Assembly: GCA_964515055.1 (NCBI GenBank)
Contig: CAZEUG010000034.1
Location: 1-16,248 of the forward strand
DNA length: 16,248 nucleotides
Reading direction: 5' to 3'
Origin: QAMX01 sp964515055
GTDB lineage: Bacteria; Bacillota; Clostridia; Oscillospirales; QAMX01
The notes below the pieces were generated by a model. The model saw only the letters and a program-made list of their open reading frames with translations, was not told where the DNA came from and ran no database searches. The translations under genes were made by a program, and so were the position numbers. This document shows, one piece after another, positions 6,701 to 14,254 of this stretch; the stretch's first letter is position 1, and each line of letters opens with the position of its first letter.

Positions 6701-7303
6701 TCAAAAGCACCAGCGCCCCGTGCATTGGCAGCAGCTCATGCAGCCGAGGCAGGTGGCGCAGGAATTGCACAGTTCCAGCGTGCGGTCTGCATCGGACGGG
6801 GTGTGCTCCCGGTAGACGCTGCGGCGCATATTCAGCCGCTCCAGCGCGGTCGCATATTCCGCATTGCCCGGCTCCATGGAGACGGCCTGACGGAAATAGG
6901 TGACAGCGCGGTCAAACTGTCCGCGCCGATAGCAGAGGCTCCCGGCCAGGAAAAACCACTCGGCCTCGCGTGCGGACGTTTTTTGCAGCAGCTCCTGCGC
7001 CATGTCGAGGTAGCCGGACGCGATGCAGGTGCGGATGCGCGCATAGACCTCCGATGTGCCGCGGCCGGCTGCGGCACCGCCGGTTGGGCGGGCGGACTGT
7101 GCGTTCTGTTGTCCTCCGGAGCGCAGCTGCCGGATTTCGTCATAAGCGGCGTTGATCTGCTTCATTTTCTCCGCAGCGACGTCGGCGAGCGGGCTGTTCA
7201 CATAGTTGTCGGGGTGGTATTTTTTCGCCAGGGAACGATAGGCCTGGCGAATTTCATCATCGGTGGCGTTCGGGCTGACGCCAAGAACCTGATAGGGATC
7301 CAT
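6701..7303 (-). CDS. J-domain protein with TPR-like segment and cysteine-string C-terminus
   Basis: A 200-residue protein starting with a J domain (1-62), the module that stimulates Hsp70/DnaK; HPD is at residues 30-32 in KKYHPDNY. A Gly/Ala/Gln linker (about 62-85) follows. Next is a helical, TPR-like region (about 86-165) containing AEWFFLAGSLCYRRGQFDRAV and YFRQAVSMEPGN. The last 22 residues hold eight cysteines (C179, 182, 185, 188, 191, 192, 194, 199), five of them spaced exactly CxxCxxCxxCxxC. It has no Gly/Phe region and no DnaJ-type zinc finger, so it is not the general chaperone DnaJ. The ATG has AAAGG 12 bases upstream. It lies between the DUF5685 gene (28-base gap) and a membrane-protein gene (9-base gap). 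The client and the role of the tail (metal, iron-sulfur, lipid or disulfide) are unknown. Confidence 0.9.
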   Translation of the reverse strand: MDPYQVLGVSPNATDDEIRQAYRSLAKKYHPDNYVNSPLADVAAEKMKQINAAYDEIRQLRSGGQQNAQSARPTGGAAAGRGTSEVYARIRTCIASGYLDMAQELLQKTSAREAEWFFLAGSLCYRRGQFDRAVTYFRQAVSMEPGNAEYATALERLNMRRSVYREHTPSDADRTLELCNSCATCLGCMSCCQCTGRWCF

Positions 7304-7331
7304 AAATGTCGGTTGCCTTTCTTTAATACAG

Positions 7332-8189
7332 TCAGTGTCCGTCCTCCGCAGGGGCGGCCAGAACGGCGCGCATGGCGTCCGGCAGGCCGAGGTACAGAAT
7401 GTTGGCGCAGATGGCCGAATCCGGCCGGACGGGCAGCAGCTCGAATGCCGAGGCGGCGGCGGCCAGAGACAGCTCCATCGTTTCCGTCAGCGCATCGCGG
7501 TCCGCTTCGGAGAGTACGGGCGTCGTCAGGGAAAACCGGGGGATGAGCGGGTTGAACCGGCCGCAATGAAAATCGTCCTGCAAATCGTCCACGGCGTCAA
7601 GCAGGTAGACAAACCGCCCGACATGATAGAACAGCTCCCGCCGGATGCGCGCCTCCTCCGGAACGAGCATCGCCAGCTCCGCCGTCAGAGCGGCAAAGCA
7701 GTCGGCGGCCTGATCGAGAATCGCCGGGCCGTCGCCGGGGGCTGCTTCCAGCGCGGTCAACGCCTGCAAATGGCCTGCGGCGGCCTCTGCAAAGGCGGGC
7801 TCCTGTCGCGCTGCGGTTCGGAATGCACGGCGCATCAGACATCGGCCGAGCCGCGCCGCCAGATGACGCACACCGCGATGGTCGCGGACGGCATCGTCGA
7901 GCTTGTGCCAGGCAAGGATCACGGTCATGGCGGCGATCCGCTCCAGCGCGGCAGATTCGCACACGACACAGCGGCGGCGAAACGGGTGAACCGGGCAGCG
8001 CTTCCGACAGGTTGCAGGCGGCTCCGGCAGCAGCAGAATCGGCAGCACCATGTCGTAGCTGACACAAAAACGCGCCAGCAGGCCAAACCGGTGCGCAAGT
8101 GCGTGGCACAGGCCGCAATAGGCAGACTGATACCGCTCTCCTTCGCGGATGCGCAGCTCCGGCTTGAGCGGTCGAATATATCCGTACAT
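7332..8189 (-). CDS. DUF5685 family protein with terpenoid-synthase-like aspartate motifs
   Basis: A 285-residue soluble, helix-rich protein matching, from memory, the clostridial DUF5685 family (start MYGYIRPLKPELRIRE, then YCGLCHALAHRFG). No function is assigned to the family. An N-terminal cysteine set (C25, C28, C61, C65, C74, C77, with H68) looks like a metal site. Two aspartate-rich motifs follow: AWHKLDDAVRD (93-103) and LLDAVDDLQDDFHCGRFNPL (196-215). The second gives DxxxDxxxGR (D202, D206, G210, R211), the pattern of squalene and phytoene synthases. This suggests a class I terpenoid-synthase fold; that is inference. The ATG has AGGAG 7 bases upstream and a strong promoter about 57 bases further up. 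It is the first gene of the operon with the J protein and the membrane protein. Family call is good, activity unknown. Confidence 0.87.
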   Translation of the reverse strand: MYGYIRPLKPELRIREGERYQSAYCGLCHALAHRFGLLARFCVSYDMVLPILLLPEPPATCRKRCPVHPFRRRCVVCESAALERIAAMTVILAWHKLDDAVRDHRGVRHLAARLGRCLMRRAFRTAARQEPAFAEAAAGHLQALTALEAAPGDGPAILDQAADCFAALTAELAMLVPEEARIRRELFYHVGRFVYLLDAVDDLQDDFHCGRFNPLIPRFSLTTPVLSEADRDALTETMELSLAAAASAFELLPVRPDSAICANILYLGLPDAMRAVLAAPAEDGH

Positions 8190-8245
8190 CGGCAGGCTCC
8201 TGACGTTGCAAAAAAAATCAAAAAGAAATCCTCTTCTACCTCTAT

Positions 8246-8274
8246 ATTATATACCGAATTGTCAAACGGGTCAA
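8246..8274 (-). promoter_or_regulatory. Promoter of the DUF5685/J-protein/membrane-protein operon
   Basis: On the minus strand TTGACC (8274-8269), a 17-base spacer and perfect TATAAT (8251-8246). The predicted start is near 8239, leaving a leader of about 50 bases before the DUF5685 ATG. It faces away from the argG promoter. Confidence 0.85.
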
Positions 8275-8297
8275 GGCACAAAATGTAAATCCTCTCC

Positions 8298-8326
8298 ATG
8301 CACATAAATATGCATACGAATGCATG
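8298..8326. repeat. Cluster of CATGCA/ATGCAT repeats
   Basis: CATGCA (8298-8303), ATGCAT (8310-8315) and ATGCATG (8320-8326) occur within 29 bases. The outer CATGCA and TGCATG form an inverted repeat, and the two ATGCAT copies are spaced exactly 10 bases apart, one helical turn. This suggests a site for a dimeric or cooperative DNA-binding protein. It lies about 24 bases upstream of the DUF5685 operon -35 and far upstream of argG. Confidence 0.5.
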
Positions 8327-8440
8327 AAACATCCATCACCGCGATTGGAAAATGCAAAGGCGCAATCGGCTGAATTCCGGGATTCCGCTGGTGCTTTTGA
8401 GCTATATTGATAGGTATCCAAAAATATCCACAGCTATTTC

Positions 8441-8452
8441 GTGAAAATTCAC
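8441..8452. promoter_or_regulatory. Dyad GTGAA-AA-TTCAC upstream of the argG -35
   Basis: A perfect 5-bp inverted repeat with a 2-base centre, ending 2 bases before the argG -35. It resembles ArgR half sites (TGAA/TTCA), but its half-sites are closer together than in the usual 18-base ARG box. Candidate arginine-repressor site; not proven. Confidence 0.35.
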
Positions 8453-8454
8453 TA

Positions 8455-8483
8455 TTGCCAAAACAGAAGGACTCGTGTATAAT
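8455..8483 (+). promoter_or_regulatory. argGH promoter (sigma-A type)
   Basis: TTGCCA (8455-8460), a 17-base spacer and perfect TATAAT (8478-8483). The -10 is inside a perfect 12-base palindrome GTATAATTATAC (8477-8488), which could be an operator. The predicted start is near 8490, leaving a leader of about 32 bases. Confidence 0.85.
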
Positions 8484-8521
8484 TATACCATCAACTTGGA
8501 ACACACACGGAGGTTTACAAT

Positions 8522-9759
8522 ATGAATCATCTGAATGCACAAAAGAAGACATACAAGAAGGTCGTTCTGGCTTATTCCGGCGGCCTGGATACATCGGTCA
8601 TCATCCCCTGGCTGAAGGAAAACTACGGCTGTGAGGTCATCGCCGTCGCCGCCGACGTGGGTCAGGGCGCAGAACTGACCGGTCTGGAGGAAAAGGCCAT
8701 CAAGACGGGCGCATCCAAGCTGTATATCGAAGACCTGAAAGAGGAATTCGTCAACGACTACATCGTGCCGACGATTCAGGCCGGTGCGAAATATGAAAAC
8801 ACCTACCTGCTGGGCACATCCTTTGCCCGTCCGGTCATTGCAAAGCGCATTGTTGAAATTGCAAAGGCCGAGGGTGCCGATGCCATCGCACACGGCTGCA
8901 CCGGTAAGGGCAACGACCAGGTGCGTTTTGAACTGACGATCAAGCACTTCGCCCCGGAGCTGGACATCATCGCGCCGTGGCGGACGTGGGAAATGAATTC
9001 GCGTGACGATGAAATCGCCTATGCCCAGGCGCACAATGTGCCGATCGGCATGACGCACGAAACGAGCTACTCCAAGGACAAGAACCTCTGGCACCTGAGC
9101 CATGAAGGTCTCGATCTGGAGGACCCGGCCAACGAGCCGATGTACGATAAGATTCTGGAGCTGGGCGTGACGCCGGAAAAAGCACCGGATCAGCCGACCT
9201 ACGTCTCCATTGGCTTTGAGAAGGGCGTTCCGGTCTCCCTGAACGGCGAAGCGCTGTCCGCACTGGACATCATCACTGCGCTGAATCAGGTCGGCGGCGC
9301 CAACGGCATCGGCATCATCGACATCGTTGAGAACCGTCTGGTCGGTATGAAGTCCCGCGGCGTCTATGAGACACCGGGCGGCACCATCCTGTACGCCGCA
9401 CACGAGATGCTGGAAATGCTCTGCCTCGACCGCGAGACCATGCATCTGAAGCAGCAGCTGTCCGGCAAATTCGCCGATTTCGTCTATTTTGGTCAGTGGT
9501 TCACCCCGGCCAGAGAAGCGCTGAGCGCCTTCGTGGAGAGCACGCAGAAGACCGTGACCGGTACTGTCCGCCTGAAGCTGTACAAGGGCAACGTCATCAA
9601 CGCCGGCATTCAGTCGCCGTACTCCCTCTACAGTGAGGAATTCGCCTCCTTCGGCGAGGATGAGGTCTATGACCAGTTCGATTCCGAAGGCTTCATCAAC
9701 CTGTTCGGCCTGCCGATCAAGATCAGCGCGCTGCTGGAAAAGGCTCGCGGAGAGAAGCA

Positions 9760-9763
<4 letters not shown>
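8522..9763 (+). CDS. argG: Argininosuccinate synthase
   Basis: Cytoplasmic enzyme that joins citrulline and aspartate with ATP to give argininosuccinate, the seventh step of arginine synthesis. The 413-residue protein has the usual length. It starts with the N-type ATP pyrophosphatase loop AYSGGLDTS (17-25), followed by GCEVIAVAADVGQG, and carries HGCTGKGNDQVRFE near residue 124, a family signature. It continues with SRDDEIAYAQ and NVPIGMT. The ATG has GGAGG 6 bases upstream and a promoter about 40 bases further up. Its stop codon overlaps the argH start in ATGA, so the pair is translationally coupled. Dyads around the promoter make arginine-dependent repression plausible. No other arginine gene lies in this window. 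Confidence 0.98.
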
Positions 9764-11148
<1,385 letters not shown>

Positions 11149-11156
11149 GAAAACAG

Positions 11157-11196
11157 GGGCGATATTCGGTTGAAACCACCGGATATCGCCCTTTTT
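11157..11196 (+). terminator. Rho-independent terminator of argGH
   Basis: A 13-bp stem, GGGCGATATTCGG (11157-11169) with CCGGATATCGCCC (11179-11191), has a single T-G pair and a 9-base loop. Five T's follow directly. Confidence 0.95.
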
Positions 11197-11261
11197 GACA
11201 GCTGCACGCTGCGAAAGAAGCGCAAAAAAATGGTTTGGATGCCGAAAAATCATCGTGGAAT

Positions 11262-11290
11262 TTGACAAATGCGAAAAAAAGAGGTATGAT
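11262..11290 (+). promoter_or_regulatory. Promoter of the DEAD-box helicase gene
   Basis: TTGACA (11262-11267), a 17-base A-rich spacer and TATGAT (11285-11290). The predicted start is near 11297, leaving a leader of about 68 bases, long enough for regulation but with no strong structure that I can see. Confidence 0.85.
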
Positions 11291-11364
11291 ATATAGGAAC
11301 AGGAAAAAATCCTCAGAGGGACAGAATTGACATTGACGGAAGAATGAGGTAGAAACGGAACAAT

Positions 11365-12552
11365 ATGGCAGAAAACAGGACTGAACAGGAACAGAACACG
11401 CTGTCACAGGAGAACGGAAAATTTGGCGTCTCCATGTCGCCCGCCATGGAAAGGGCCATGACCGCAATGGGCTTTACGGAGCTGACCGAGGTGCAGCTCA
11501 AAACGATTCCGGAAATGCGGAGCGGCGCGGATCTGGTTGTCAAGGCGCCGACCGGGACGGGAAAAACGTTCGCGTTCGGCATTCCGATCATTGAACAGAT
11601 CGATCCGGAAAAGGCCGAGCTGCAGGCGCTGATTCTTGCGCCGACAAGAGAGCTTGCCGCACAGATTCACGCGGAGTTGTGCCGTTTGACTGCGTATACG
11701 TCCGATATCCGCATCGCCGTGCTGTACGGCGGCCAGCCAATTGGCGCACAGATCACGCTTCTGAAAAAACGACCGCAGATCATCGTGGCCACGCCGGGGC
11801 GCCTGCTCGACCACATGAGCCGCCGCACCGTGAAACCGCACAGCGTTCGCATTGCCGTGCTCGATGAAGCGGATGAAATGCTCGATATGGGCTTTTTCAA
11901 GGACGTTTCCAATATTTTGGATAAGCTCCCGAAGGACAAGCAGCTGGCGATGTTTTCTGCGACCATCACGCGGGAGGTCATGGATATCATGTGGCTGTAC
12001 CAGCGGGATGCCGTTGAAATCACGGTGGAGCGCGCAAAGGACAATGAGCCGAAGATCAGGCAGTACGCCCTCCGCCTGGCGCGCAGTGATAAAACGCCGA
12101 TGCTGTTCCGGCTGCTCAACCGGTTTGACTACAAGCGCGTCATGGTTTTCTGCAACACCAAGCGCATGACAGAGCGGCTCGTCGGCGATTTGCGCCGTCA
12201 GGGCTTCGACGCGGACGGACTGTCCAGCGACATCAGCCAGAGCATCCGGACAAAGATCATGGAGCGCTTCAAAAAGCATCAGCTGCGTATCCTGGTTGCG
12301 ACGGATGTAGCCGCCCGCGGCATCGACGTGGACGATGTGGACGCTGTCTTCAACTACGACGTCCCGCAGGACAACGCCTATTACATCCATCGGATTGGCC
12401 GAACCGGACGCGCCGGGCGGCAGGGCGAAGCGTTCATTTTCTACGATGTGGTCGAGTTTGGCCGCCTGAAGGAAATCATCCGCTACACGCATTCCGACAT
12501 TCATCCGGCTCAGCTCACGGAGGATGGACTGGCGGAGATGCGCGAGTTCTGA
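11365..12552 (+). CDS. DEAD-box ATP-dependent RNA helicase, core-only
   Basis: Unwinds RNA duplexes and remodels ribonucleoproteins using ATP. The 395 residues contain nearly only the two RecA-like domains. Motifs in order: Q motif region F20...GFTELTEVQLKTIP (36-49), Walker A APTGTGKT (61-68), PTRELA (93-98), TPGR (143-146), DEAD (167-170), SAT (198-200), VFCNTK (261-266), ATDVAARGIDV (312-322) and HRIGRTGR (342-349). It resembles CshA/DeaD-type Firmicute helicases but ends about 45 residues after motif VI, without the basic C-terminal extension or RNA-binding domain that gives such enzymes their target. The ATG at 11365 is the first after an in-frame TAG at 11350; its ribosome binding site is weak. 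It has its own promoter. I avoid a gene symbol because the subfamily is not certain. Confidence 0.95.
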   Translation: MAENRTEQEQNTLSQENGKFGVSMSPAMERAMTAMGFTELTEVQLKTIPEMRSGADLVVKAPTGTGKTFAFGIPIIEQIDPEKAELQALILAPTRELAAQIHAELCRLTAYTSDIRIAVLYGGQPIGAQITLLKKRPQIIVATPGRLLDHMSRRTVKPHSVRIAVLDEADEMLDMGFFKDVSNILDKLPKDKQLAMFSATITREVMDIMWLYQRDAVEITVERAKDNEPKIRQYALRLARSDKTPMLFRLLNRFDYKRVMVFCNTKRMTERLVGDLRRQGFDADGLSSDISQSIRTKIMERFKKHQLRILVATDVAARGIDVDDVDAVFNYDVPQDNAYYIHRIGRTGRAGRQGEAFIFYDVVEFGRLKEIIRYTHSDIHPAQLTEDGLAEMREF

Positions 12553-12568
12553 AAACCGGTTGACCACC

Positions 12569-12597
12569 TTGAAAAACGCACAGAAATATGATACAAT
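12569..12597 (+). promoter_or_regulatory. yebC promoter (sigma-A type)
   Basis: TTGAAA (12569-12574), a 17-base spacer and TACAAT (12592-12597). A small leader hairpin GGTGC/GCACC (12600-12604 with 12613-12617) lies at the predicted start. An overlapping TTGACC with TATGAT has a 21-base spacer and is less likely. Confidence 0.7.
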
Positions 12598-12649
12598 AAG
12601 GTGCCGATGAAAGCACCCATCAACTTGAATATATAAGGGGAAAGTATCC

Positions 12650-13378
12650 ATGTCCGGACATTCCAAATGGAATAACATCAAGCATAAGAAAGAAGCCGGT
12701 GACGCGAAGCGCGCCAAGATCTTCACCAAGATCGGCCGTGAAATCGCACTGGCCGTCAAGGAAGGCAGCTCGGATCCGGCGGCGAATTCCCGCCTCCGCG
12801 ATATCATTGCAAAGGCCAAGACGCAGAACGTGCCGAGCGACAACATCAACCGCATGATCGCCAAGTACTCCGGCGAAGGCGGCGGCGCGGATTTTGAACC
12901 GATCACCTATGAGGGCTACGGTCCGGGCGGTGTTGCGGTCATTGTCGAAACGCTGACGGATAACCGCAATCGGACGGCAGCAGAAATGCGCCACTACTTC
13001 GATAAAAACGGCGGCAGCCTGGGCGTGGCCAACTGTGTTTCCTGGCAGTTCGACCAGAAGGGCGTCCTCGTCATTGAGAATGACGGGCAGAACGAAGACG
13101 AAATCATGATGGCAGCACTGGATGCCGGTGCCGATGACTGCACGGCGGATGAGGAGATGTTCGAGATTCTGACCTCGCCCGACAGCTTCGGCGATGTCCG
13201 CGAAGCGCTCGAAACCGCCGGGTATGAGTTTGTCGAAGCGGAAATCAAAATGATCCCGCAGACCATGATCACGCTGTCGGATGAGGATGCGCTGAAAAAT
13301 ATGCAGCGCCTGTTGGACATGATGGAGGACAATGACGATGTCCAGAACGTCTGGCACAACTGGGAACAGGAAGACTGA
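12650..13378 (+). CDS. yebC: YebC/PmpR family protein (TACO1 family)
   Basis: A 242-residue cytoplasmic protein of the broadly conserved YebC family. The start MSGHSKWNNIKHKK is diagnostic, and RAKIFTKIGREI, NVPSDNINRMI, YEGYGPGGVAVIVE and TDNRNRTAAEMRH are further signatures. The protein ends in an acidic tail (EDNDDV...EQED). Members have been described as transcriptional regulators (PmpR). More recent work, and the mitochondrial homologue TACO1, point to a role on the ribosome in translating difficult sequences such as polyproline; which applies here is not visible. AAGGGG lies 9 bases before the ATG. It has its own promoter and terminator. In many bacteria yebC neighbours the ruv genes; here it follows a helicase instead. 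Confidence 0.96.
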   Translation: MSGHSKWNNIKHKKEAGDAKRAKIFTKIGREIALAVKEGSSDPAANSRLRDIIAKAKTQNVPSDNINRMIAKYSGEGGGADFEPITYEGYGPGGVAVIVETLTDNRNRTAAEMRHYFDKNGGSLGVANCVSWQFDQKGVLVIENDGQNEDEIMMAALDAGADDCTADEEMFEILTSPDSFGDVREALETAGYEFVEAEIKMIPQTMITLSDEDALKNMQRLLDMMEDNDDVQNVWHNWEQED

Positions 13379-13386
13379 GTGACTCA

Positions 13387-13417
13387 AAGCGCCGATGCTT
13401 CGCTTCGGCGCTTTTTT
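13387..13417 (+). terminator. Rho-independent terminator of yebC
   Basis: AAGCGCCGA (13387-13395) pairs perfectly with TCGGCGCTT (13405-13413) around a 9-base loop. Six T's run through 13412-13417. It starts 8 bases after the yebC stop. Confidence 0.93.
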
Positions 13418-13442
13418 CATCGAAATACAGAGGAGCAATCGA

Positions 13443-13889
13443 ATGGAACCGAATCAGAAGCTGACCGTCAAGCCGTTTGCGGCGCTGACGGTCACGGAAT
13501 TGTATGAAATTCTCAGACTGCGCGTCAACGTCTTTGTGGTGGAGCAGCATTGCCCCTACCCGGAAATTGACGGACAGGACGCAGACGCGCTGCACGTCTG
13601 GCTGGAGGACGCGGGCGAAATCATCGCCTATTTGCGTGTGCTGACACACGGCGTGCCGGGGGAAGCCTGGCTCGGCCGCGTGATCTCCGTGCGCCGCCGC
13701 GCCGGGCTGGGAACGCAGCTGCTCAGAGAGGGACTTCGCCTGGCCAAAGAACACTTCGGCGCAACGACCGTGCGCGTTGAAGCGCAGACCTATGCCAAAC
13801 CGTTCTACGAAGGAGTCGGCTTCCGCCAGACGTCCGACGAATTTTTAGAGGACGGCATCCCGCATATCGAAATGACGCTGACCTGCTGA
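13443..13889 (+). CDS. GNAT family N-acetyltransferase, ElaA-like
   Basis: A 148-residue single-domain acetyltransferase that should use acetyl-CoA; the acceptor is unknown. LYEILRLRVNVFVVEQHCPY (20-39), then EIDGQDADALH, is the characteristic ElaA start. RRRAGLG (84-90) is the acetyl-CoA pyrophosphate-binding loop (R-x-x-G-x-G/A type). QTYAKPFYEGVGF (115-127) and DEFLEDGIPHIEM close the fold. I chose the ATG at 13443 because AGGAG lies 7 bases upstream; a longer in-frame start at 13395 would fall inside the yebC terminator hairpin. The gene begins 26 bases after that terminator's T-run with no clear promoter, so it may depend on readthrough from yebC. No terminator with a U-run follows. Confidence 0.9.
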   Translation: MEPNQKLTVKPFAALTVTELYEILRLRVNVFVVEQHCPYPEIDGQDADALHVWLEDAGEIIAYLRVLTHGVPGEAWLGRVISVRRRAGLGTQLLREGLRLAKEHFGATTVRVEAQTYAKPFYEGVGFRQTSDEFLEDGIPHIEMTLTC

Positions 13890-14254
13890 CAGCAGCCGGG
13901 CGGCTGCGGATGAGGTGATTCCACAGAAGACAGCATTCCTTCGTCCCTTTTGCGCAGGGAAGCCTCTGGTGGCTGCCAAAAGTCAGTGGCTACGAACGTA
14001 GTCGGAAGCCGTAGAGCGCTCGTAGGGCACAGGGCTCGCTCCCGCCGCAGCTGTCAGCTCCTAAATATCCTCACCTTCAACCCTTCGCCACCAAGCCTTC
14101 CCATACGCCTTGGCTCCCCATCTGGGGGAGCGCAGTCACCAACGGTGACTGAGAGGGTGTTTTTTGAGTCGGCGGCAGCCGGTCGTACCGCCCTGTTATT
14201 TTTCGCAGGACAACCGTCCTGACACATTGAATCAGTTCAAAGAGGTGGAAAAAA
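13890..14254. other. Non-coding region with several hairpins and a REP-like repeat
   Basis: These 365 bases separate the acetyltransferase and DUF4838 genes. I see no protein gene: the frames that stay open cross repeat hairpins and lack ribosome binding sites. Contents in order: hairpin GCAGCC-GGGC-GGCTGC (13892-13907); a stretch with the short hairpin CTACG-AA-CGTAG (about 13989-14000); the REP-like element at 14081-14166; GGCGG/CCGCC (14171-14192); and hairpin CAGGAC-AACC-GTCCTG (14206-14221). The end carries the DUF4838 ribosome binding site. No convincing sigma-A promoter was found for the downstream gene. Confidence 0.7.
14081..14166. repeat. REP-like double-hairpin intergenic repeat
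   Basis: Two perfect 7-bp hairpins stand side by side: GCTCCCC-ATCTG-GGGGAGC (14113-14131) and AGTCACC-AAC-GGTGACT (14134-14150). CCAAG (14091-14095) also pairs with CTTGG (14109-14113). The ends, ACCCTTC-like and GAGAGGGT (14151-14158), are imperfect inverted repeats, and TTTTTT follows at 14160-14165. On the minus strand it reads like the CTCAGTCACC...GGTGACTG...GGGGAGCCAAGG repeats that I recall from gut Clostridia. Such elements are non-coding and probably mobilised in trans. The trailing T-run might let it act as a weak terminator. Confidence 0.7.

Larger units (their letters stand above)
8190..8521. other. Divergent intergenic region between the DUF5685 operon and argGH
   Basis: These 332 bases are AT-rich compared with the genes and hold no coding sequence that I can support. 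They contain the minus-strand promoter at 8246-8274, the ATGCAT repeats at 8298-8326, a direct repeat TATCCA-AAAA-TATCCA (8415-8430), the dyads at 8441-8452 and 8477-8488 and the argG promoter at 8455-8483. About 85 bases (8330-8414) show nothing clear. I saw no T-box or riboswitch. Confidence 0.7.

Noticed and set aside
8330..8521. T-box or arginine riboswitch in the argG leader
   Set aside because: The transcribed leader is only about 32 bases from the predicted start, too short, and no T-box motif is present.
11344..11352. Two-codon minigene ATG-AGG-TAG in the helicase leader, using the AGG codon read by the local tRNA-Arg
   Set aside because: Appealing as a minigene-type control, but a 9-base match is easily chance and there is no good ribosome binding site in front.
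11404..12906. 500-codon frame antisense to the helicase and yebC
   Set aside because: It spans the end of one real gene, a promoter and the start of another. There is no start signal and no recognisable domain.
13892..13907. GCAGCC/GGCTGC hairpin as the terminator of the acetyltransferase gene
   Set aside because: It is 3 bases after the stop, but no T-run follows, so I did not call it a terminator.
13950..14222. 90-codon frame in the intergenic region before the DUF4838 gene
   Set aside because: It runs through the REP-like hairpins, has no ribosome binding site and gives a low-complexity product.
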